DNA from: Pectobacterium brasiliense
Lineage (GTDB): Bacteria; Pseudomonadota; Gammaproteobacteria; Enterobacterales; Enterobacteriaceae
DNA length: 64,000 nt
Assembly (NCBI RefSeq): GCF_013449685.1
Contig: NZ_JACDSF010000027.1
Coordinates: 104,668-168,667, forward strand
Direction: 5' to 3'
Below the pieces are notes generated by a model, which saw only the letters and a program-made list of their open reading frames with translations, had not been told where the DNA came from and did not search any database. Position 1 is the first letter of the stretch, and each line of letters opens with the position of its first letter. A program made the position numbers and the translations under genes. Positions 19,867 to 30,103 of this stretch are shown here, piece by piece.

Positions 19867-20568
19867 TTATACTGTCGATTTTGTAGGTAATAGCCGATTT
19901 AACAGGGAAATAGCGGCATCGCTCGCTGGCGTTAATAACCACCAACTCAATCCGACCAGAACAACCGACAGAGAACCGACTGCAATATCGGTAAACCAAT
20001 GTGCACCAATCATGATGCGAGGCAATGAGAAAATCACCATGATGGCCAGACCGATAGAGAAAGCGGTACGGGTAAAATAGCGCAGCATAAAAGCAGCAAA
20101 GATCATCAACATCATGCCGTGGTCGCCGGGGAAACTGTCCGATGACGCATCTTTGGTCGGAATACCCGTTAAGTCTGATACGCGGTTGACGTCACTAAAA
20201 TAGAGCGTTGGGCTGGCGTGTTGCACCGGCAATAAATGTCCTGCCTGATTCAGCACGACTGCTGTTAACAGCATGATAAAACCAAGAATCAACAAACGGC
20301 GACGCTCCGTGGACGTCGCTTTTAGATAAAACGACAGATACAGCAATCCCATTGCAACGAGCGCACAGCCGTCAAACGCGCGGTTATTGGTAACCGCAAC
20401 CAGATGTAAAAACATCGGGCTATCAACCAAGAGACGGTTGAAATAGAAAAAGATATGGCTGTCGAGAGTCAGCCAAAAACCATGATTTTCCAGTAGATAC
20501 CAGGATAAAAACAGACTAATGCCCAACACATTGAGCACTAAAATAGAAGAAAAACGGGCAAACGACAT
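19867..20568 (-). CDS. lpxT: LpxT (YeiU), lipid A 1-diphosphate synthase
   Basis: 233 residues with six membrane segments, PAP2 superfamily. The phosphatase signature is present: SDSFPGDHG (second motif, with the general-acid His) around residue 145 and SLPRIMIGAHWFTDI (third motif, Arg, His and Asp) around 185-200. In E. coli LpxT transfers phosphate from undecaprenyl pyrophosphate to lipid A in the inner membrane, adding negative charge; it is inhibited under PmrA induction. Located next to mepS as in E. coli. Confidence 0.93.
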   Translation of the reverse strand: MSFARFSSILVLNVLGISLFLSWYLLENHGFWLTLDSHIFFYFNRLLVDSPMFLHLVAVTNNRAFDGCALVAMGLLYLSFYLKATSTERRRLLILGFIMLLTAVVLNQAGHLLPVQHASPTLYFSDVNRVSDLTGIPTKDASSDSFPGDHGMMLMIFAAFMLRYFTRTAFSIGLAIMVIFSLPRIMIGAHWFTDIAVGSLSVVLVGLSWWLLTPASDAAISLLNRLLPTKSTV

Positions 20569-20606
20569 AAAGCAAACTATCCGAACAAAGACGAAAAAAC
20601 ACTACT

Positions 20607-21608
20607 TTACTCCACATTAACTAAACGAGCCTTTAACAACGAGGTTTGTAACGTATTCCATTCTGCGGGTATTTCATTAATGATTTCGATACGGCTATCA
20701 ATCGGTGCCGCCGATCGGGTTTCTATATGCAGATCGTGTCCCTGACGGTTGACGACGAGCGTCCCCTCCTTTATATGCATCACCCCTTTAACCCGACTCA
20801 CGGGAGAAAGGCGTACCCAGTCCAACAGGGCAGCGGTATCAAAAGTGGTTTCAGGTGCGAATATCCAGCCACAGGCGTGGTAGCCCTGTCCCTGATTGAG
20901 AGAGCGTCGCCAGGGTTGACCACCCGGTAATTGCAGCGCGGCCAGGCCATTTTTGGGTTGATGCGCGTGGTGATGTGCACCATCTGGAAGTTCGCGTATA
21001 CGTTCTTGCGATGAGGGGGGGCGCGGTTGGTCGAGCAACTGCCAGTCAACATTTCCCTGACTAACCTCGATAATTTGTCGACCATCGCCGTTTACCTGCT
21101 GCCACTGCTGCAAGGCCGCGAGATCGTCGGCGGTATAAGTATCTCGTTTGTTAGCGATAATCATATCCGCGGCGGCAAGCTGATCGCGGAAGTTCTCATT
21201 TTCCGTATAGCGAGTATCACTCAATTGACGCGCATCTAGCAGACACAGCGTCGCCTGTAATGTCAGCCAGGGCTGATAGATATCACTTGTCAGCAAGGAG
21301 AGAATTTGTTTCGGGTGGCCGAGCCCCGTAGGTTCGATGAGCAACCGATGGGGCTTCTTCTGTTGCAGCAGCATATTCAGGCCAACCTGCATCGGCAAGC
21401 CGTTTACGCAGCACATGCAGCCGCCGGGAATCTCTTTCAACACCGCGCCGCTGTCCGCCAGTAGCGCACCGTCAATACCCACTTCGCCGAATTCATTGAC
21501 CAGCACCGCCCAGACTTCGTCTTCAGGCTTTTGCGACAGAAGATGACGAATCGTGGTGGTTTTTCCACTACCGAGAAACCCTGTGATCAAATTGACTTTC
21601 GTTAGCAT
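20607..21608 (-). CDS. yeiR: YeiR, CobW/COG0523-family zinc-binding GTPase
   Basis: 333 residues (328 in E. coli). Walker A GFLGSGKTT at residue 10-18, the metal-binding CxCC motif GGCMCCVNG at about 62-70, the guanine motif NKRD near 153, a His-rich linker (DGAHHHAHQ, about 208-216) and a C-terminal CobW_C domain. Members of this group act as GTP-dependent metal chaperones; YeiR of E. coli binds zinc. Upstream of lpxT on the same strand. E. coli has yeiQ between yeiR and yeiP; here it is absent. Confidence 0.94.
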   Translation of the reverse strand: MLTKVNLITGFLGSGKTTTIRHLLSQKPEDEVWAVLVNEFGEVGIDGALLADSGAVLKEIPGGCMCCVNGLPMQVGLNMLLQQKKPHRLLIEPTGLGHPKQILSLLTSDIYQPWLTLQATLCLLDARQLSDTRYTENENFRDQLAAADMIIANKRDTYTADDLAALQQWQQVNGDGRQIIEVSQGNVDWQLLDQPRPPSSQERIRELPDGAHHHAHQPKNGLAALQLPGGQPWRRSLNQGQGYHACGWIFAPETTFDTAALLDWVRLSPVSRVKGVMHIKEGTLVVNRQGHDLHIETRSAAPIDSRIEIINEIPAEWNTLQTSLLKARLVNVE

Positions 21609-21694
21609 GGCAGGCTCCTATGCGGGGGAGGGTTGACGTGTGCCGGATAGATCATCCGGCGACAAGTATTGTGCGAGAAGCACAAGGTAGAATG

Positions 21695-22267
21695 TTAGTC
21701 TGCGCGACCCATGTAGCGACGTTCTGGAATATGAATACGGATCTTTTCGCCCGCGCTCAGATATTCTGGAACAGGGATAACCAAACCGGTGCTCATGGTC
21801 GCAGGTTTGTTGCGTGAACTGGCGGAGGCACCTTTAATGCCCGGTGCCGTCTCAACAATTTCCAGATCGACCGTTTGTGGCAATTCCAGCGCGATGATTT
21901 GGCCGTCCCAGCTCAATACCTGAATCCCAGGCATACCGCCTTCAGGGATAAACAGCAGCTCTTCTTCTATTTGATCTTTTTTGAAGAGGTAAGGGGTGTA
22001 GTCCTCATCATCCATGAAGACGTACTCGTCGCCGTCAATATAGGAAAAAGTCACCGTGCGGCGCGTCAGCGTGATGGTATCGATAATGTCGTCGCCTTTA
22101 AAACGCTCTTCCACTTTCAAGCCCGTGCGGACATCAGAAAAACGCATTTTGTACAGCGTGCTGGCACCGCGGGCGCTGGGGCTCTGGACGTCGATGTCCT
22201 TTACCAGCAATAACTTGTCATTATAGTTAACGACCATTCCGCGTTTAATCTCGTTCGCTCTTGCCAT
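21695..22267 (-). CDS. yeiP: EF-P-like translation factor EfpL (YeiP)
   Basis: 190 residues, three-domain EF-P fold (KOW-like N-terminal domain, two OB folds). The tip loop SARGAST places Arg33 where EF-P has its modified Lys34, the hallmark of the YeiP/EfpL subgroup. EfpL helps ribosomes through difficult proline-containing sequences and complements EF-P. Divergent from yeiW. The final TRUNCATED-looking end YMGRAD is normal for the family. Confidence 0.95.
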   Translation of the reverse strand: MARANEIKRGMVVNYNDKLLLVKDIDVQSPSARGASTLYKMRFSDVRTGLKVEERFKGDDIIDTITLTRRTVTFSYIDGDEYVFMDDEDYTPYLFKKDQIEEELLFIPEGGMPGIQVLSWDGQIIALELPQTVDLEIVETAPGIKGASASSRNKPATMSTGLVIPVPEYLSAGEKIRIHIPERRYMGRAD

Positions 22268-22428
22268 AAAAATTACCTGCTATTAGGAGTGTGATTTTTG
22301 TGGCGACACGTTACTCGCGCCGAAGAGTTCAGGCAAGTATAAGATGAAAGGGCTGATATTGGTTTTTGGTAGAAGGGCTGTTATGGTGGCGCTCTCTACT
22401 TCTTGTCAGCGCACCGGAGAGTTTGCTG

Positions 22429-22683
22429 ATGGACTGTCGCCCCCATTGCGGTGCCTGTTGTACCTCACCATCGATTTCAACGCCGATGCCGGGTCTGCCG
22501 CATGGTAAACCTGCAAACACGCCTTGTATTCATCTTGATGAGGCGATGCGCTGCGGGCTGTTCCATTCTCCACTGAGACCTGCGGTTTGCGCGGGGCTAA
22601 AGCCGCGCGCGGATATGTGTTTCAGCCATCGTGATGAGGCGATGATTTACCTGCTGAAGCTGGAAGCCGACACCGCCCCTTAA
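22429..22683 (+). CDS. yeiW: YeiW, small Cys-cluster protein (YkgJ/UPF0153)
   Basis: 84 residues from ATG 22429 (CCGGAGAG ten bases upstream; the in-frame ATG at 22366 lacks a site). Seven Cys are arranged as [11 protein letters not shown] near the start, CIHL, CGLF, VCAGL and MCFSH: the YkgJ CxCC cluster thought to bind zinc or iron-sulfur. Same length and position (between setB and yeiP) as E. coli YeiW. Function unknown. Convergent with setB, stop codons ten bases apart. Confidence 0.92.
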   Translation: MDCRPHCGACCTSPSISTPMPGLPHGKPANTPCIHLDEAMRCGLFHSPLRPAVCAGLKPRADMCFSHRDEAMIYLLKLEADTAP

Positions 22684-22693
22684 TGTGCAGCGA

Positions 22694-23872
22694 TCAAGCG
22701 TCTTTGATGCGCCACATACAATAGATAGAGCCAGCGATCATCAGCAGCGCGAAGAAGAAGACGGCGTGATAGTTCCAGATTTCAGCAACAATCCCAGCCA
22801 GCGAGCCGGAGATGATCCAGCCAACGCGTGTGGTGTTGGTAAACAGCGTGGTTGCCGCGCCTGCCTGTCCGGGCATCAAGTCCTGAAAGTAAAGCATACC
22901 GATTCCCGCCAGAATACCGATGAAAATGGCGTTCAGCACCTGTAACGCCAGCAGTGCTATTTCGCCATCAAGAACCAGCAAGCCGCCGAAGAACAGTAAA
23001 CCGGAAGCAACGGCAAGCCGCATCAGGAAACGTTTACCGAAGCGTTTGGCAACGTAGCCGGCAATCAGCATCACCGGAATTTCCAGCCCGGCAGCCACAC
23101 CCATCATGATACCCGCCAGTTTTTCCGGCAGATGCAACTCATGCACCAGATACAGCGGCATGTTAATGAGGTAAATGCCGTTGCAGGTCCACATCAAGGT
23201 ACACGCCACGAACAGCAAGAGCGTGTCCCGGCGGTTGCGGCGCGGTGATTCCAGTGTGGATGTGGTCTTTTCCACGGCTTTGGGCATGGAAGGCAGAAAG
23301 AGTTTGACCAGAATGCCGCACAAGATAAAGACGACAGCGGCGGTCAGGTACATCGTCGTGAAGCCGAATCCCAATGCCAGCGCAAAGGCGATAGGCGGGC
23401 CGACAACCCAGGCGAGAGAAATTTGCGCGCGCAGGATAGAGCTGAACATCGCCGCTTCACGACCCGTTTTATCCGCGTGCTCCCGCGCCAGCGCAAAAAG
23501 CTGTGGGTTCGCGGTCGAGCCAAAGCTGCTCAGCAATACGCCAATAAAGAGCAGGATAAAGTAGTTACGGTTCCAGGCAAACAGCATGCAGGCGAGTGCG
23601 CCCAGCAGGCAGCAGACGAAAATCAGCGATTTGCGATCGCCCTGACGGTCCGACCGCGTGGCCAGCATTTGGCTGACGACAATCCCGATAACAGCGCTAC
23701 CGGTATAAAACATCCCGACTAAGAAAGGACGAGCCTGGACTTCGCTGGAAAGAAAGAGGCTAAGCGTAGGAAGTTGCAGGGCACCGGCCGTTCCGGTCAG
23801 GAAGGCAATAACTAAAAATGCTGACGATGTCAGATCGAGCGGACGTCGCGTTGTATTTGCAGGAGTGAACAT
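22694..23872 (-). CDS. setB: SetB, sugar efflux transporter (MFS)
   Basis: 392 residues from ATG 23872; E. coli SetB has 393, so the 50-residue in-frame extension to 24022 is rejected. Twelve membrane segments; the motif A region SDRQGDRKSLIF follows helix 2, and the family segment SFGSTANPQLFALAREHADKTGREAAMFSS is obvious. SetB exports glucose, lactose and related analogues in E. coli. It is divergent from the fruB operon and shares the interval with three Cra boxes, so Cra may also affect it. Confidence 0.94.
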   Translation of the reverse strand: MFTPANTTRRPLDLTSSAFLVIAFLTGTAGALQLPTLSLFLSSEVQARPFLVGMFYTGSAVIGIVVSQMLATRSDRQGDRKSLIFVCCLLGALACMLFAWNRNYFILLFIGVLLSSFGSTANPQLFALAREHADKTGREAAMFSSILRAQISLAWVVGPPIAFALALGFGFTTMYLTAAVVFILCGILVKLFLPSMPKAVEKTTSTLESPRRNRRDTLLLFVACTLMWTCNGIYLINMPLYLVHELHLPEKLAGIMMGVAAGLEIPVMLIAGYVAKRFGKRFLMRLAVASGLLFFGGLLVLDGEIALLALQVLNAIFIGILAGIGMLYFQDLMPGQAGAATTLFTNTTRVGWIISGSLAGIVAEIWNYHAVFFFALLMIAGSIYCMWRIKDA

Positions 23873-24029
23873 AAATTGATAGCGCTTGGAAAATAGGCAG
23901 AGGCTGTCGAGCGCGACATAGTACTCGGGTTTATAATGAAACAGAAATCTTGTTTCATTATTTTTCGTCAGCACGGCTTCAGCCATTGGGTGATTTTTGT
24001 TGGCGGGCAGCGCGTCATCCACGTTAAAA

Positions 24030-24045
24030 TGTGCGTGATGTCAAA
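24030..24045. promoter_or_regulatory. possible CRP site between setB and fruB
   Basis: TGTGC-GTGATG-TCAAA with A/T-rich flanks (AAAA...AATT) matches the CRP consensus TGTGA-N6-TCACA at eight of ten positions with exact spacing. Placement about 75 bases upstream of the first Cra box is plausible for a fructose operon. Inference from pattern only. Confidence 0.45.
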
Positions 24046-24104
24046 ATTCTGTTACGTCAGCAGTGTAGAAAGCTTGCATAAATGGCGTAATAGAATGAGA
24101 CTTT

Positions 24105-24116
24105 TGAAACGTTTCA
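24105..24116. promoter_or_regulatory. Cra (FruR) operator 1, perfect palindrome
   Basis: TGAAACGTTTCA is a perfect 12-bp palindrome identical to the ideal Cra half-site pair (consensus TGAAWCGNTTNN). It lies 90 bases before fruB. Confidence 0.85.
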
Positions 24117-24128
24117 GCGGAATTTTTT

Positions 24129-24140
24129 TGAAACGCCCTA
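24129..24140. promoter_or_regulatory. Cra operator 2, imperfect
   Basis: TGAAACGCCCTA keeps the strongly conserved left half TGAAACG but a degenerate right half. It is 24 bp from operator 1 start to start. Confidence 0.55.
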
Positions 24141-24170
24141 ACAATCGACACATTTTTTTCTCATAAAAGC

Positions 24171-24182
24171 TGAAACGATTCA
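24171..24182. promoter_or_regulatory. Cra operator 3, next to the fruB start
   Basis: TGAAACGATTCA matches the Cra consensus (TGAAACGNTTCA) and ends 23 bases before the fruB ATG, where bound repressor could block transcription. Fructose 1-phosphate is the known inducer. Confidence 0.85.
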
Positions 24183-24205
24183 ATTTTCAGCAAGAGAGGA
24201 GTGCC

Positions 24206-25339
24206 ATGTTCCAGTTGTCACAGCAAGATATTCATTTGGGCGCAGCGGCCAGTACTAAGCAGGAAGCTATCCAGCTTGTTGCTTCAGCACTGACCGAGGC
24301 CGGGTGCGTTAACGCAGGGTATGTCGACGGCATGCTCCAGCGTGAACAGCAAACATCCACCTATTTGGGAAGCGGTATTGCTATCCCTCACGGCACAACC
24401 GATACCCGCGATCTGGTATTGAAGACCGGGGTTCAAGTATTTCAATTTCCTCAGGGTATTTCCTGGGGTGAAGATCAAACCGCCTATGTGGTGTTGGGGA
24501 TTGCAGCCCGTTCTGATGAACACCTTGCGCTGCTGCGTCAGCTGACCCACGTTCTGAGCGACGATCGCGTTGCAGCACGTTTGGCAAGCACAACGTCAGC
24601 GGAAGAACTACGTAGCCTGCTGATGGGCGAGCAGCAACTGGCGGAGTTCCGCTTTGATACCTCGCTGATTGCGCTGGATGTGGCGACCGATAATCTGTTG
24701 ACGCTTCAGGCGCTGAACGCCGGCCGTCTTCAGCAGGTTGGTGCAGCAGACGCCAGCTTCGTCAGCACCGCAGTCAGCAGCAAGCCGCTGAATCTGGGGC
24801 AAGGTGTGTGGTTCAGCGATAGTGCTGTTGGTAACCTCAGCAGCGCGGCTGCGGTGGCGCGTCCGGCTACGCCTTTCAGCGTTGACGGCGAAAACGTGGC
24901 CTTACTGGTGACGGTAGCCGCGGCTGACGATCAGGCTTTCGCCCCGATCGATTACCTGAGCAACCTACTGATTGCGCAAAAAGCGGAACGTCTGCTGACG
25001 GCTGACGCACCGACGCTGCTGGCACTCTTGACCAGCGACGTACCAGAAGAAAGCGAAGTGCTGACTGCAGAGTTCACCATTCGCAACGAACACGGTCTGC
25101 ATGCGCGTCCGGGAACGATGCTGGTGAACGTGATCAAACAGTTCAGTAGTGACATTACCGTCACCAACCTGGATGGCACAGGCAAACCGGCGAATGGCCG
25201 CAGCCTGATGAAAGTCGTCGCGCTTGGTGTGAAGAAAGGTCACAAATTGCGTTTCACCGCGAGCGGTAGCGATGCAGAACAAGCACTTGCCGCTATTGGC
25301 GACGCGATTACGTCCGGTTTGGGCGAGGGGGCAGCATGA
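24206..25339 (+). CDS. fruB: FruB, fructose PTS diphosphoryl transfer protein (IIA-M-FPr)
   Basis: 377 residues (376 in E. coli); ATG preceded by AGAGAGGAG. Residues 1-145 are the EIIA-fructose domain with phospho-His62 in IPHGTTD; about 285-377 is an HPr-like FPr domain with [12 protein letters not shown] (phospho-His near 300); the middle part is the linker M domain. It passes phosphate from enzyme I through FPr and IIA to FruA. First gene of fruBKA, with Cra operators upstream. Its stop overlaps the fruK start (ATGA), so the operon is tight. Confidence 0.97.
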   Translation: MFQLSQQDIHLGAAASTKQEAIQLVASALTEAGCVNAGYVDGMLQREQQTSTYLGSGIAIPHGTTDTRDLVLKTGVQVFQFPQGISWGEDQTAYVVLGIAARSDEHLALLRQLTHVLSDDRVAARLASTTSAEELRSLLMGEQQLAEFRFDTSLIALDVATDNLLTLQALNAGRLQQVGAADASFVSTAVSSKPLNLGQGVWFSDSAVGNLSSAAAVARPATPFSVDGENVALLVTVAAADDQAFAPIDYLSNLLIAQKAERLLTADAPTLLALLTSDVPEESEVLTAEFTIRNEHGLHARPGTMLVNVIKQFSSDITVTNLDGTGKPANGRSLMKVVALGVKKGHKLRFTASGSDAEQALAAIGDAITSGLGEGAA

Positions 25340-26274
25340 GCAGGAGAGTAGCCACAATCACCCTGAATCCAGCTTATGACCTGGTTGGCTATTGCCCGGA
25401 AGTTGAGAAAGGCGAAGTCAATCTGGTTCAGACAGCGGGTCTGCACGCCGCAGGCAAAGGTATTAACGTTGCCAAGGTGCTGAAAGATCTCGGGATTGAT
25501 GTCACGGTAGGTGGCTTTCTGGGTAAAGACAATCAGGATGGTTTTCAGCAATTGTTCAGCGAGCTGGGCATTGCCAACCGTTTCCAGGTTGTACCAGGAC
25601 GTACGCGTATTAATGTCAAATTAACCGAAAAAGATGGCGACGTAACCGACTTCAACTTTTCCGGTTTTGAAGTGACCCAGCAGGACTGGCAGCGTTTCGT
25701 CAATGATTCGCTGAGCTGGCTGGGGCAATTCGACATGGTCGCGGTGAGCGGCAGTCTGCCTGCTGGCGTCGATCCTGATGCCTTTACCGATTGGATGTCG
25801 CGTCTGCGCACGCAGTGTCCTTGCATTATTTTCGACAGCAGCCGTGAAGCGCTGGTGGCGGGACTGAAAGCCTCTCCTTGGTTGGTGAAACCAAACCGCC
25901 GGGAGCTGGAGATATGGGCTGGGCGTAAATTACCTACGCTGGCTGATGTGGTGGATGCCGCCCACGCACTGCGTGAGCAGGGTATCGCGCATGTTGTGAT
26001 CTCACTGGGTGCGGAAGGTGCACTGTGGGTGAATGCATCGGGTGCGTGGCGGGCTTTGCCACCGGCTTGTGATGTGGTAAGTACGGTAGGTGCGGGCGAC
26101 TCCATGGTTGGGGGGTTGATTTATGGCTTATTAATGCGTGAGTCCAGTGAGCACACTCTGCGTTTGGCGACGGCGGTTTCAGCGCTGGCCGTCAGCCAAA
26201 GTAATGTTGGTATTACCGATCGTCCTCAGTTGGCCGCGATGATGGCGCGTGTCGACCTCAAACCCTTTAACTGA
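25336..26274 (+). CDS. fruK: FruK, 1-phosphofructokinase
   Basis: 312 residues, PfkB family. N-terminal ATLNPAYD start, GGKGIN-like sugar-binding region read as [16 protein letters not shown] (about 34-50) and the C-terminal catalytic motif [11 protein letters not shown] (anion hole and catalytic Asp, about 247-258). It phosphorylates fructose 1-phosphate made by FruA to fructose 1,6-bisphosphate, removing the Cra inducer. Overlaps fruB by four bases and is 18 bases from fruA. Confidence 0.97.
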   Translation: MSRRVATITLNPAYDLVGYCPEVEKGEVNLVQTAGLHAAGKGINVAKVLKDLGIDVTVGGFLGKDNQDGFQQLFSELGIANRFQVVPGRTRINVKLTEKDGDVTDFNFSGFEVTQQDWQRFVNDSLSWLGQFDMVAVSGSLPAGVDPDAFTDWMSRLRTQCPCIIFDSSREALVAGLKASPWLVKPNRRELEIWAGRKLPTLADVVDAAHALREQGIAHVVISLGAEGALWVNASGAWRALPPACDVVSTVGAGDSMVGGLIYGLLMRESSEHTLRLATAVSALAVSQSNVGITDRPQLAAMMARVDLKPFN

Positions 26275-26292
26275 TACAGCAGGAGATAAACA

Positions 26293-27984
26293 ATGAAAAC
26301 GCTGCTGATTTTGGATAAATCACTGGGCCTGGCGAGAAGCCAACTGGTGAAGAACCTACTCGGTGCTGCCGCTGCGAAAGCAGGGGTGACGTTTACAGAA
26401 CAGGCTAACGACGCTGAACTGGCGATCGTTCTGGGTGCATCCGCCGCGGCGGACAGCGCACTGAATGGCAAGCAGGTTTATGTCGGTGATATCGAACTGG
26501 CTGTTTCGCAGCCGGACGCTTTCTTGGCGAAAGCGCAGGCTGACGCCACGGTCTATCAGGCTGCGGCGTCAGCTCCCGTTCAGCAGCCCGCAGTTGCCAA
26601 GCGTATTGTGGCGATAACGGCGTGCCCGACGGGCGTCGCGCACACGTTTATGGCAGCAGAAGCGATTGAAAGCGAAGCAAAAAAACGCGGCTGGTGGGTC
26701 AAAGTGGAAACGCGCGGCTCCGTTGGTGCGGGCAACGCCATTACCCCTGAAGAAGTGGAACAGGCCGATCTGGTGATCGTGGCTGCGGACATTGAAGTCG
26801 ATCTGGCGAAGTTTGCTGGTAAGAAGATGTATCGTACCTCGACGGGGCTGGCACTGAAGAAGACGGCGCAGGAGTTAGATAAAGCGCAGGCTGAAGCGAA
26901 AGTGTACCAGCCGTCCGGGCAAGCTAGTGCGTCAAGCGCGAGCGAGTCTGGCCAGAAAGGTGGAGCAGGCCCGTACCGTCACCTGTTGACCGGCGTGTCT
27001 TATATGCTGCCGATGGTCGTGGCGGGTGGTTTGTGTATCGCCCTGTCGTTTGTTTTTGGTATCGAAGCCTTTAAACAGGAAGGTACACTGGCAGCAGCGC
27101 TGATGAAGATCGGTGGCGGTTCTGCCTTTGCGCTGATGGTGCCAGTATTAGCAGGCTATATCGCGTTCTCCATTGCGGATCGTCCAGGCTTAACGCCAGG
27201 TCTGGTTGGCGGGATGTTGGCGGTGAGTACGGGTGCAGGCTTCCTCGGTGGGATCATTGCCGGTTTCCTGGCGGGCTATATTGCCAGAGCAATCAACAAT
27301 AAACTGATTCTACCGCAAAGTTTGACTGCGCTAAAACCGATCCTGATCATTCCGCTGTTCGCTACGCTAATCACCGGTCTCATCATGATTTACGTCGTTG
27401 GCACGCCAGTGGCGAAAATCCTGACTGGCCTGACAGGCTGGCTGCAATCCATGGGTACAGCGAATGCGGTGATTCTGGGTGCGATCCTGGGTGCTATGAT
27501 GTGTACGGATATGGGCGGGCCAGTTAACAAGGTCGCTTACGTCTTCGGTACGACCTTGCTCAGTAGCCAGATTTACGCGCCGATGGCCGCCGTTATGGCA
27601 GCCGGTATGGTGCCACCGTTGGCAATGGGTCTGGCGACTGTACTGGCAAGCAAAAAATTCAACCCGACCGAACGTGAAGGGGGCAAAGCGGCGTTTGTAC
27701 TGGGCCTGTGCTTTATCTCCGAAGGGGCGATTCCTTACGCGGCGCGTGACCCGATGCGCGTTCTGCCTTGCTGCATCATCGGTGGGGCACTGACTGGTGC
27801 GCTGTCAATGGCGGTGGGCGCTAAGTTGATGGCACCACACGGCGGTCTGTTCGTGCTGTTGATTCCTGGCGCGATTACCCCGGTTATCGGCTACCTGTTA
27901 GCGATCATTGCGGGTACTGCTGTCGCTGGCGTGCTGTACGCACTGCTGAAACGCTCTGATGAACAGCTGGCGAAAGTTGCGTAA
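26293..27984 (+). CDS. fruA: FruA, fructose PTS enzyme IIB'BC
   Basis: 563 residues, same as E. coli. Residues 1-95 form a degenerate IIB' domain, about 105-200 the active IIB domain with phospho-Cys in ACPTGVAHTF (about 112), a Ser/Ala/Gln-rich linker near 205-225, and the rest the IIC membrane domain with about eight to ten helices. It imports fructose as fructose 1-phosphate. Last gene of fruBKA, closed by a strong terminator at 28042-28077. Confidence 0.97.
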   Translation: MKTLLILDKSLGLARSQLVKNLLGAAAAKAGVTFTEQANDAELAIVLGASAAADSALNGKQVYVGDIELAVSQPDAFLAKAQADATVYQAAASAPVQQPAVAKRIVAITACPTGVAHTFMAAEAIESEAKKRGWWVKVETRGSVGAGNAITPEEVEQADLVIVAADIEVDLAKFAGKKMYRTSTGLALKKTAQELDKAQAEAKVYQPSGQASASSASESGQKGGAGPYRHLLTGVSYMLPMVVAGGLCIALSFVFGIEAFKQEGTLAAALMKIGGGSAFALMVPVLAGYIAFSIADRPGLTPGLVGGMLAVSTGAGFLGGIIAGFLAGYIARAINNKLILPQSLTALKPILIIPLFATLITGLIMIYVVGTPVAKILTGLTGWLQSMGTANAVILGAILGAMMCTDMGGPVNKVAYVFGTTLLSSQIYAPMAAVMAAGMVPPLAMGLATVLASKKFNPTEREGGKAAFVLGLCFISEGAIPYAARDPMRVLPCCIIGGALTGALSMAVGAKLMAPHGGLFVLLIPGAITPVIGYLLAIIAGTAVAGVLYALLKRSDEQLAKVA

Positions 27985-28041
27985 GTTTGATCATCATCGT
28001 GAATAAAAAGTAATGCCATAACACAAGGATGTGGATGAGAT

Positions 28042-28077
28042 AGCGCCAGTTGGTATTCACCATCTGGCGCTTTTTTT
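28042..28077 (+). terminator. rho-independent terminator of fruBKA
   Basis: Stem AGCGCCAG-T...A-TCTGGCGCT followed by seven T residues, 58 bases past fruA. Confidence 0.93.
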
Positions 28078-28093
28078 ATGGGATGAAAACTAA

Positions 28094-28939
28094 TTAGCAT
28101 TGGGCTTCAGATTTGAGCCAGGCGATTTCGTCGGCCCAGATATCGGGGTTGATCGTTTCCAGAATCATCGGGATACCGTCAAAGCGGGCATCTTTCATGA
28201 TATAGCTGAAAGCGGTTTTGCCGATATTGCCTTCTCCCAGACTATGGTGTCGGTCAACGCGGCTGGCGAACGTGCTTTTGGCATCATTCAAATGCATTCC
28301 GCGCAGATAGCGAAACCCAACAATGCGATCGAATTCAGCAAAAGTGGCTTCGCAATCGGCTTCTGTCCGCAGATCGTAGCCGCCAGCGAAGGCGTGACAG
28401 GTGTCGATACAGACGCCGACGCGGCTTTTATCTTCTACGCCATCGATGATGGCTGCCAGATGTTCAAAGCGGAAACCCAAATTACTGCCTTGCCCGGCGG
28501 TGTTTTCAATCACCGCGGTGACGCCGTCCGTTTCCGCCAGCGCGATGTTGATGGACTCGGCGATACGTGCCAGACAGTCAGCTTCCTCGATCTGCTTTAG
28601 ATGGCTGCCGGGATGAAAATTCAGGAGACTTAGCCCAAGTTGTTGGCAACGGGACATTTCATCAATAAACGCGATGCGTGACTTTTCCAGCGCCTCGGCG
28701 TCCGGGTGACCCAGATTAATCAGATAGCTATCGTGGGGCAGAATCTGTGCTGACGTATACGCGTATTGCTCACAGGCGGCTTTAAAACGGTCGATGACCT
28801 CGGCGCTGAGCGGTGCAGCCTGCCATTGGCGCTGGTTCTTGGTAAATAACGCGAAAGCCGTCGCCTTTATCTCATGCGCGCGAATCACGGCCTGATCGAC
28901 CCCGCCAGATGCGCTAACGTGCGCCCCGATGTATTTCAT
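28094..28939 (-). CDS. nfo: Nfo, endonuclease IV
   Basis: 281 residues from ATG 28939, which has AAAGGAGA upstream; the in-frame extension to 28966 would cover that site. AP2Ec TIM barrel starting [14 protein letters not shown]. The three zinc sites are carried by FHPGSHL, a VIENTAGQG segment with Glu, [21 protein letters not shown] and [14 protein letters not shown], with ILETIN at the end. It cuts DNA 5' of abasic sites in base excision repair. In E. coli its transcription is SoxRS-controlled; I do not see a clear box here. Convergent with fruA. Confidence 0.97.
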   Translation of the reverse strand: MKYIGAHVSASGGVDQAVIRAHEIKATAFALFTKNQRQWQAAPLSAEVIDRFKAACEQYAYTSAQILPHDSYLINLGHPDAEALEKSRIAFIDEMSRCQQLGLSLLNFHPGSHLKQIEEADCLARIAESINIALAETDGVTAVIENTAGQGSNLGFRFEHLAAIIDGVEDKSRVGVCIDTCHAFAGGYDLRTEADCEATFAEFDRIVGFRYLRGMHLNDAKSTFASRVDRHHSLGEGNIGKTAFSYIMKDARFDGIPMILETINPDIWADEIAWLKSEAQC

Positions 28940-29029
28940 GTTGGTCTCCTTTGGTAACGGAGACATTATGGCATCGTCATGGCTCCGTCGGGCACGTTAA
29001 TCAGACGTTAACAGGTAAATAATTTATCG

Positions 29030-30103
29030 TTAGCCGAATAAATGCTCGAAGAACAAATTGATGCCCGCACCGCCAACAACCAGCCAGAGAAACAGAATGA
29101 GTGCCAGCAGCAGCGGTTTTGCGCCGGCCTGACGGATGGCGCTGAATCGGGTTGTGAGCCCCAGCGCAACCATTGCCATGGTCAACAGCACATTATCGAG
29201 TTGTACCAGCTGCGTGACGAGCGTAGGTGAAAGTAGCTGGAAAGAATTGAAGGCCGCTACGGCGATAAACCCCAGTGCAAACCACGGAAACATCAGCGGA
29301 ATCGCATCTTCCGCGTCACTTTTTTGCGTCGTTTTTTTCAGGTAAAACCCAAGAATGAGAAGAAAAGGGGCCAGCAGCATCACGCGCAGCATCTTGCTGA
29401 TGACGGCGATGTTTTCCGTTGCACCATCAACGGCATGTCCGGCGGCAACAACCTGAGCGACTTCGTGTATCGTTGAGCCGAAGTACAGACCGACGATCTG
29501 TGGTGTGGCGTCAATCCAGTGATGTTCGAGATTGAGCTGATAGAGCCACGGATACAAAAACATCGCCGTCGTACCGAAAATCACCACGGTGGAAACGGAG
29601 ACGGCAATCGCATTGCTGGATGCTTTGACAACCGGTGCGGTTGCCATGATCGCCGCCGCACCACAGATGCTGCTGCCAGCACCGATGAGCATCACGGTTT
29701 GATTGTCGAGTTTCAGCCAGCGTTTGCCTATCCAGCAGGCGAGTAAAAACGTCAGCGTGACGATAGTAAGATCGACCGCGACACCGGTAAAGCCAACGGC
29801 AGCAACCTGCTGAAAGCTGAGGCGAAAACCATAAAGTATGATGCCCCAGCGGAGTAAATGCTGTTTGGCCCACTGCACGCCAGGATCGCACAGCGGATGA
29901 ATACGTGGATAAATGCTATTTCCGAGCACGATCCCAATCAGGATCGCCAATGTCAGCGAACCCGGACCCCAGTGGGCGATTTTCGGAATATTTGCCAGCC
30001 AGAGGAGCAAAAAAGTCATTAAACTTACTAACAACAGGCCGGGTAATCGCGCTTTTGCTCCATCGGGCGGGGCTATCGTGTGTAATGTCGCAGGAAGAGC
30101 CAT
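29030..30103 (-). CDS. yeiH: YeiH, UPF0324 membrane protein
   Basis: 357 residues (349 in E. coli), about ten membrane helices. The family segments LRWGIILYGFRLSFQQVAAVG and MLIGAGSSICGAAAIMATAPV are visible. Function is unproved; the YeiE regulator is divergent and directly upstream, and in E. coli YeiE represses yeiH and its own gene. Followed by nfo on the same strand. Confidence 0.93.
   Translation of the reverse strand: MALPATLHTIAPPDGAKARLPGLLLVSLMTFLLLWLANIPKIAHWGPGSLTLAILIGIVLGNSIYPRIHPLCDPGVQWAKQHLLRWGIILYGFRLSFQQVAAVGFTGVAVDLTIVTLTFLLACWIGKRWLKLDNQTVMLIGAGSSICGAAAIMATAPVVKASSNAIAVSVSTVVIFGTTAMFLYPWLYQLNLEHHWIDATPQIVGLYFGSTIHEVAQVVAAGHAVDGATENIAVISKMLRVMLLAPFLLILGFYLKKTTQKSDAEDAIPLMFPWFALGFIAVAAFNSFQLLSPTLVTQLVQLDNVLLTMAMVALGLTTRFSAIRQAGAKPLLLALILFLWLVVGGAGINLFFEHLFG

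Noticed and set aside
23873..24022. 50-codon N-terminal extension of setB
   Set aside because: E. coli SetB matches the shorter protein exactly in length, and the extension is unrelated AT-rich sequence.
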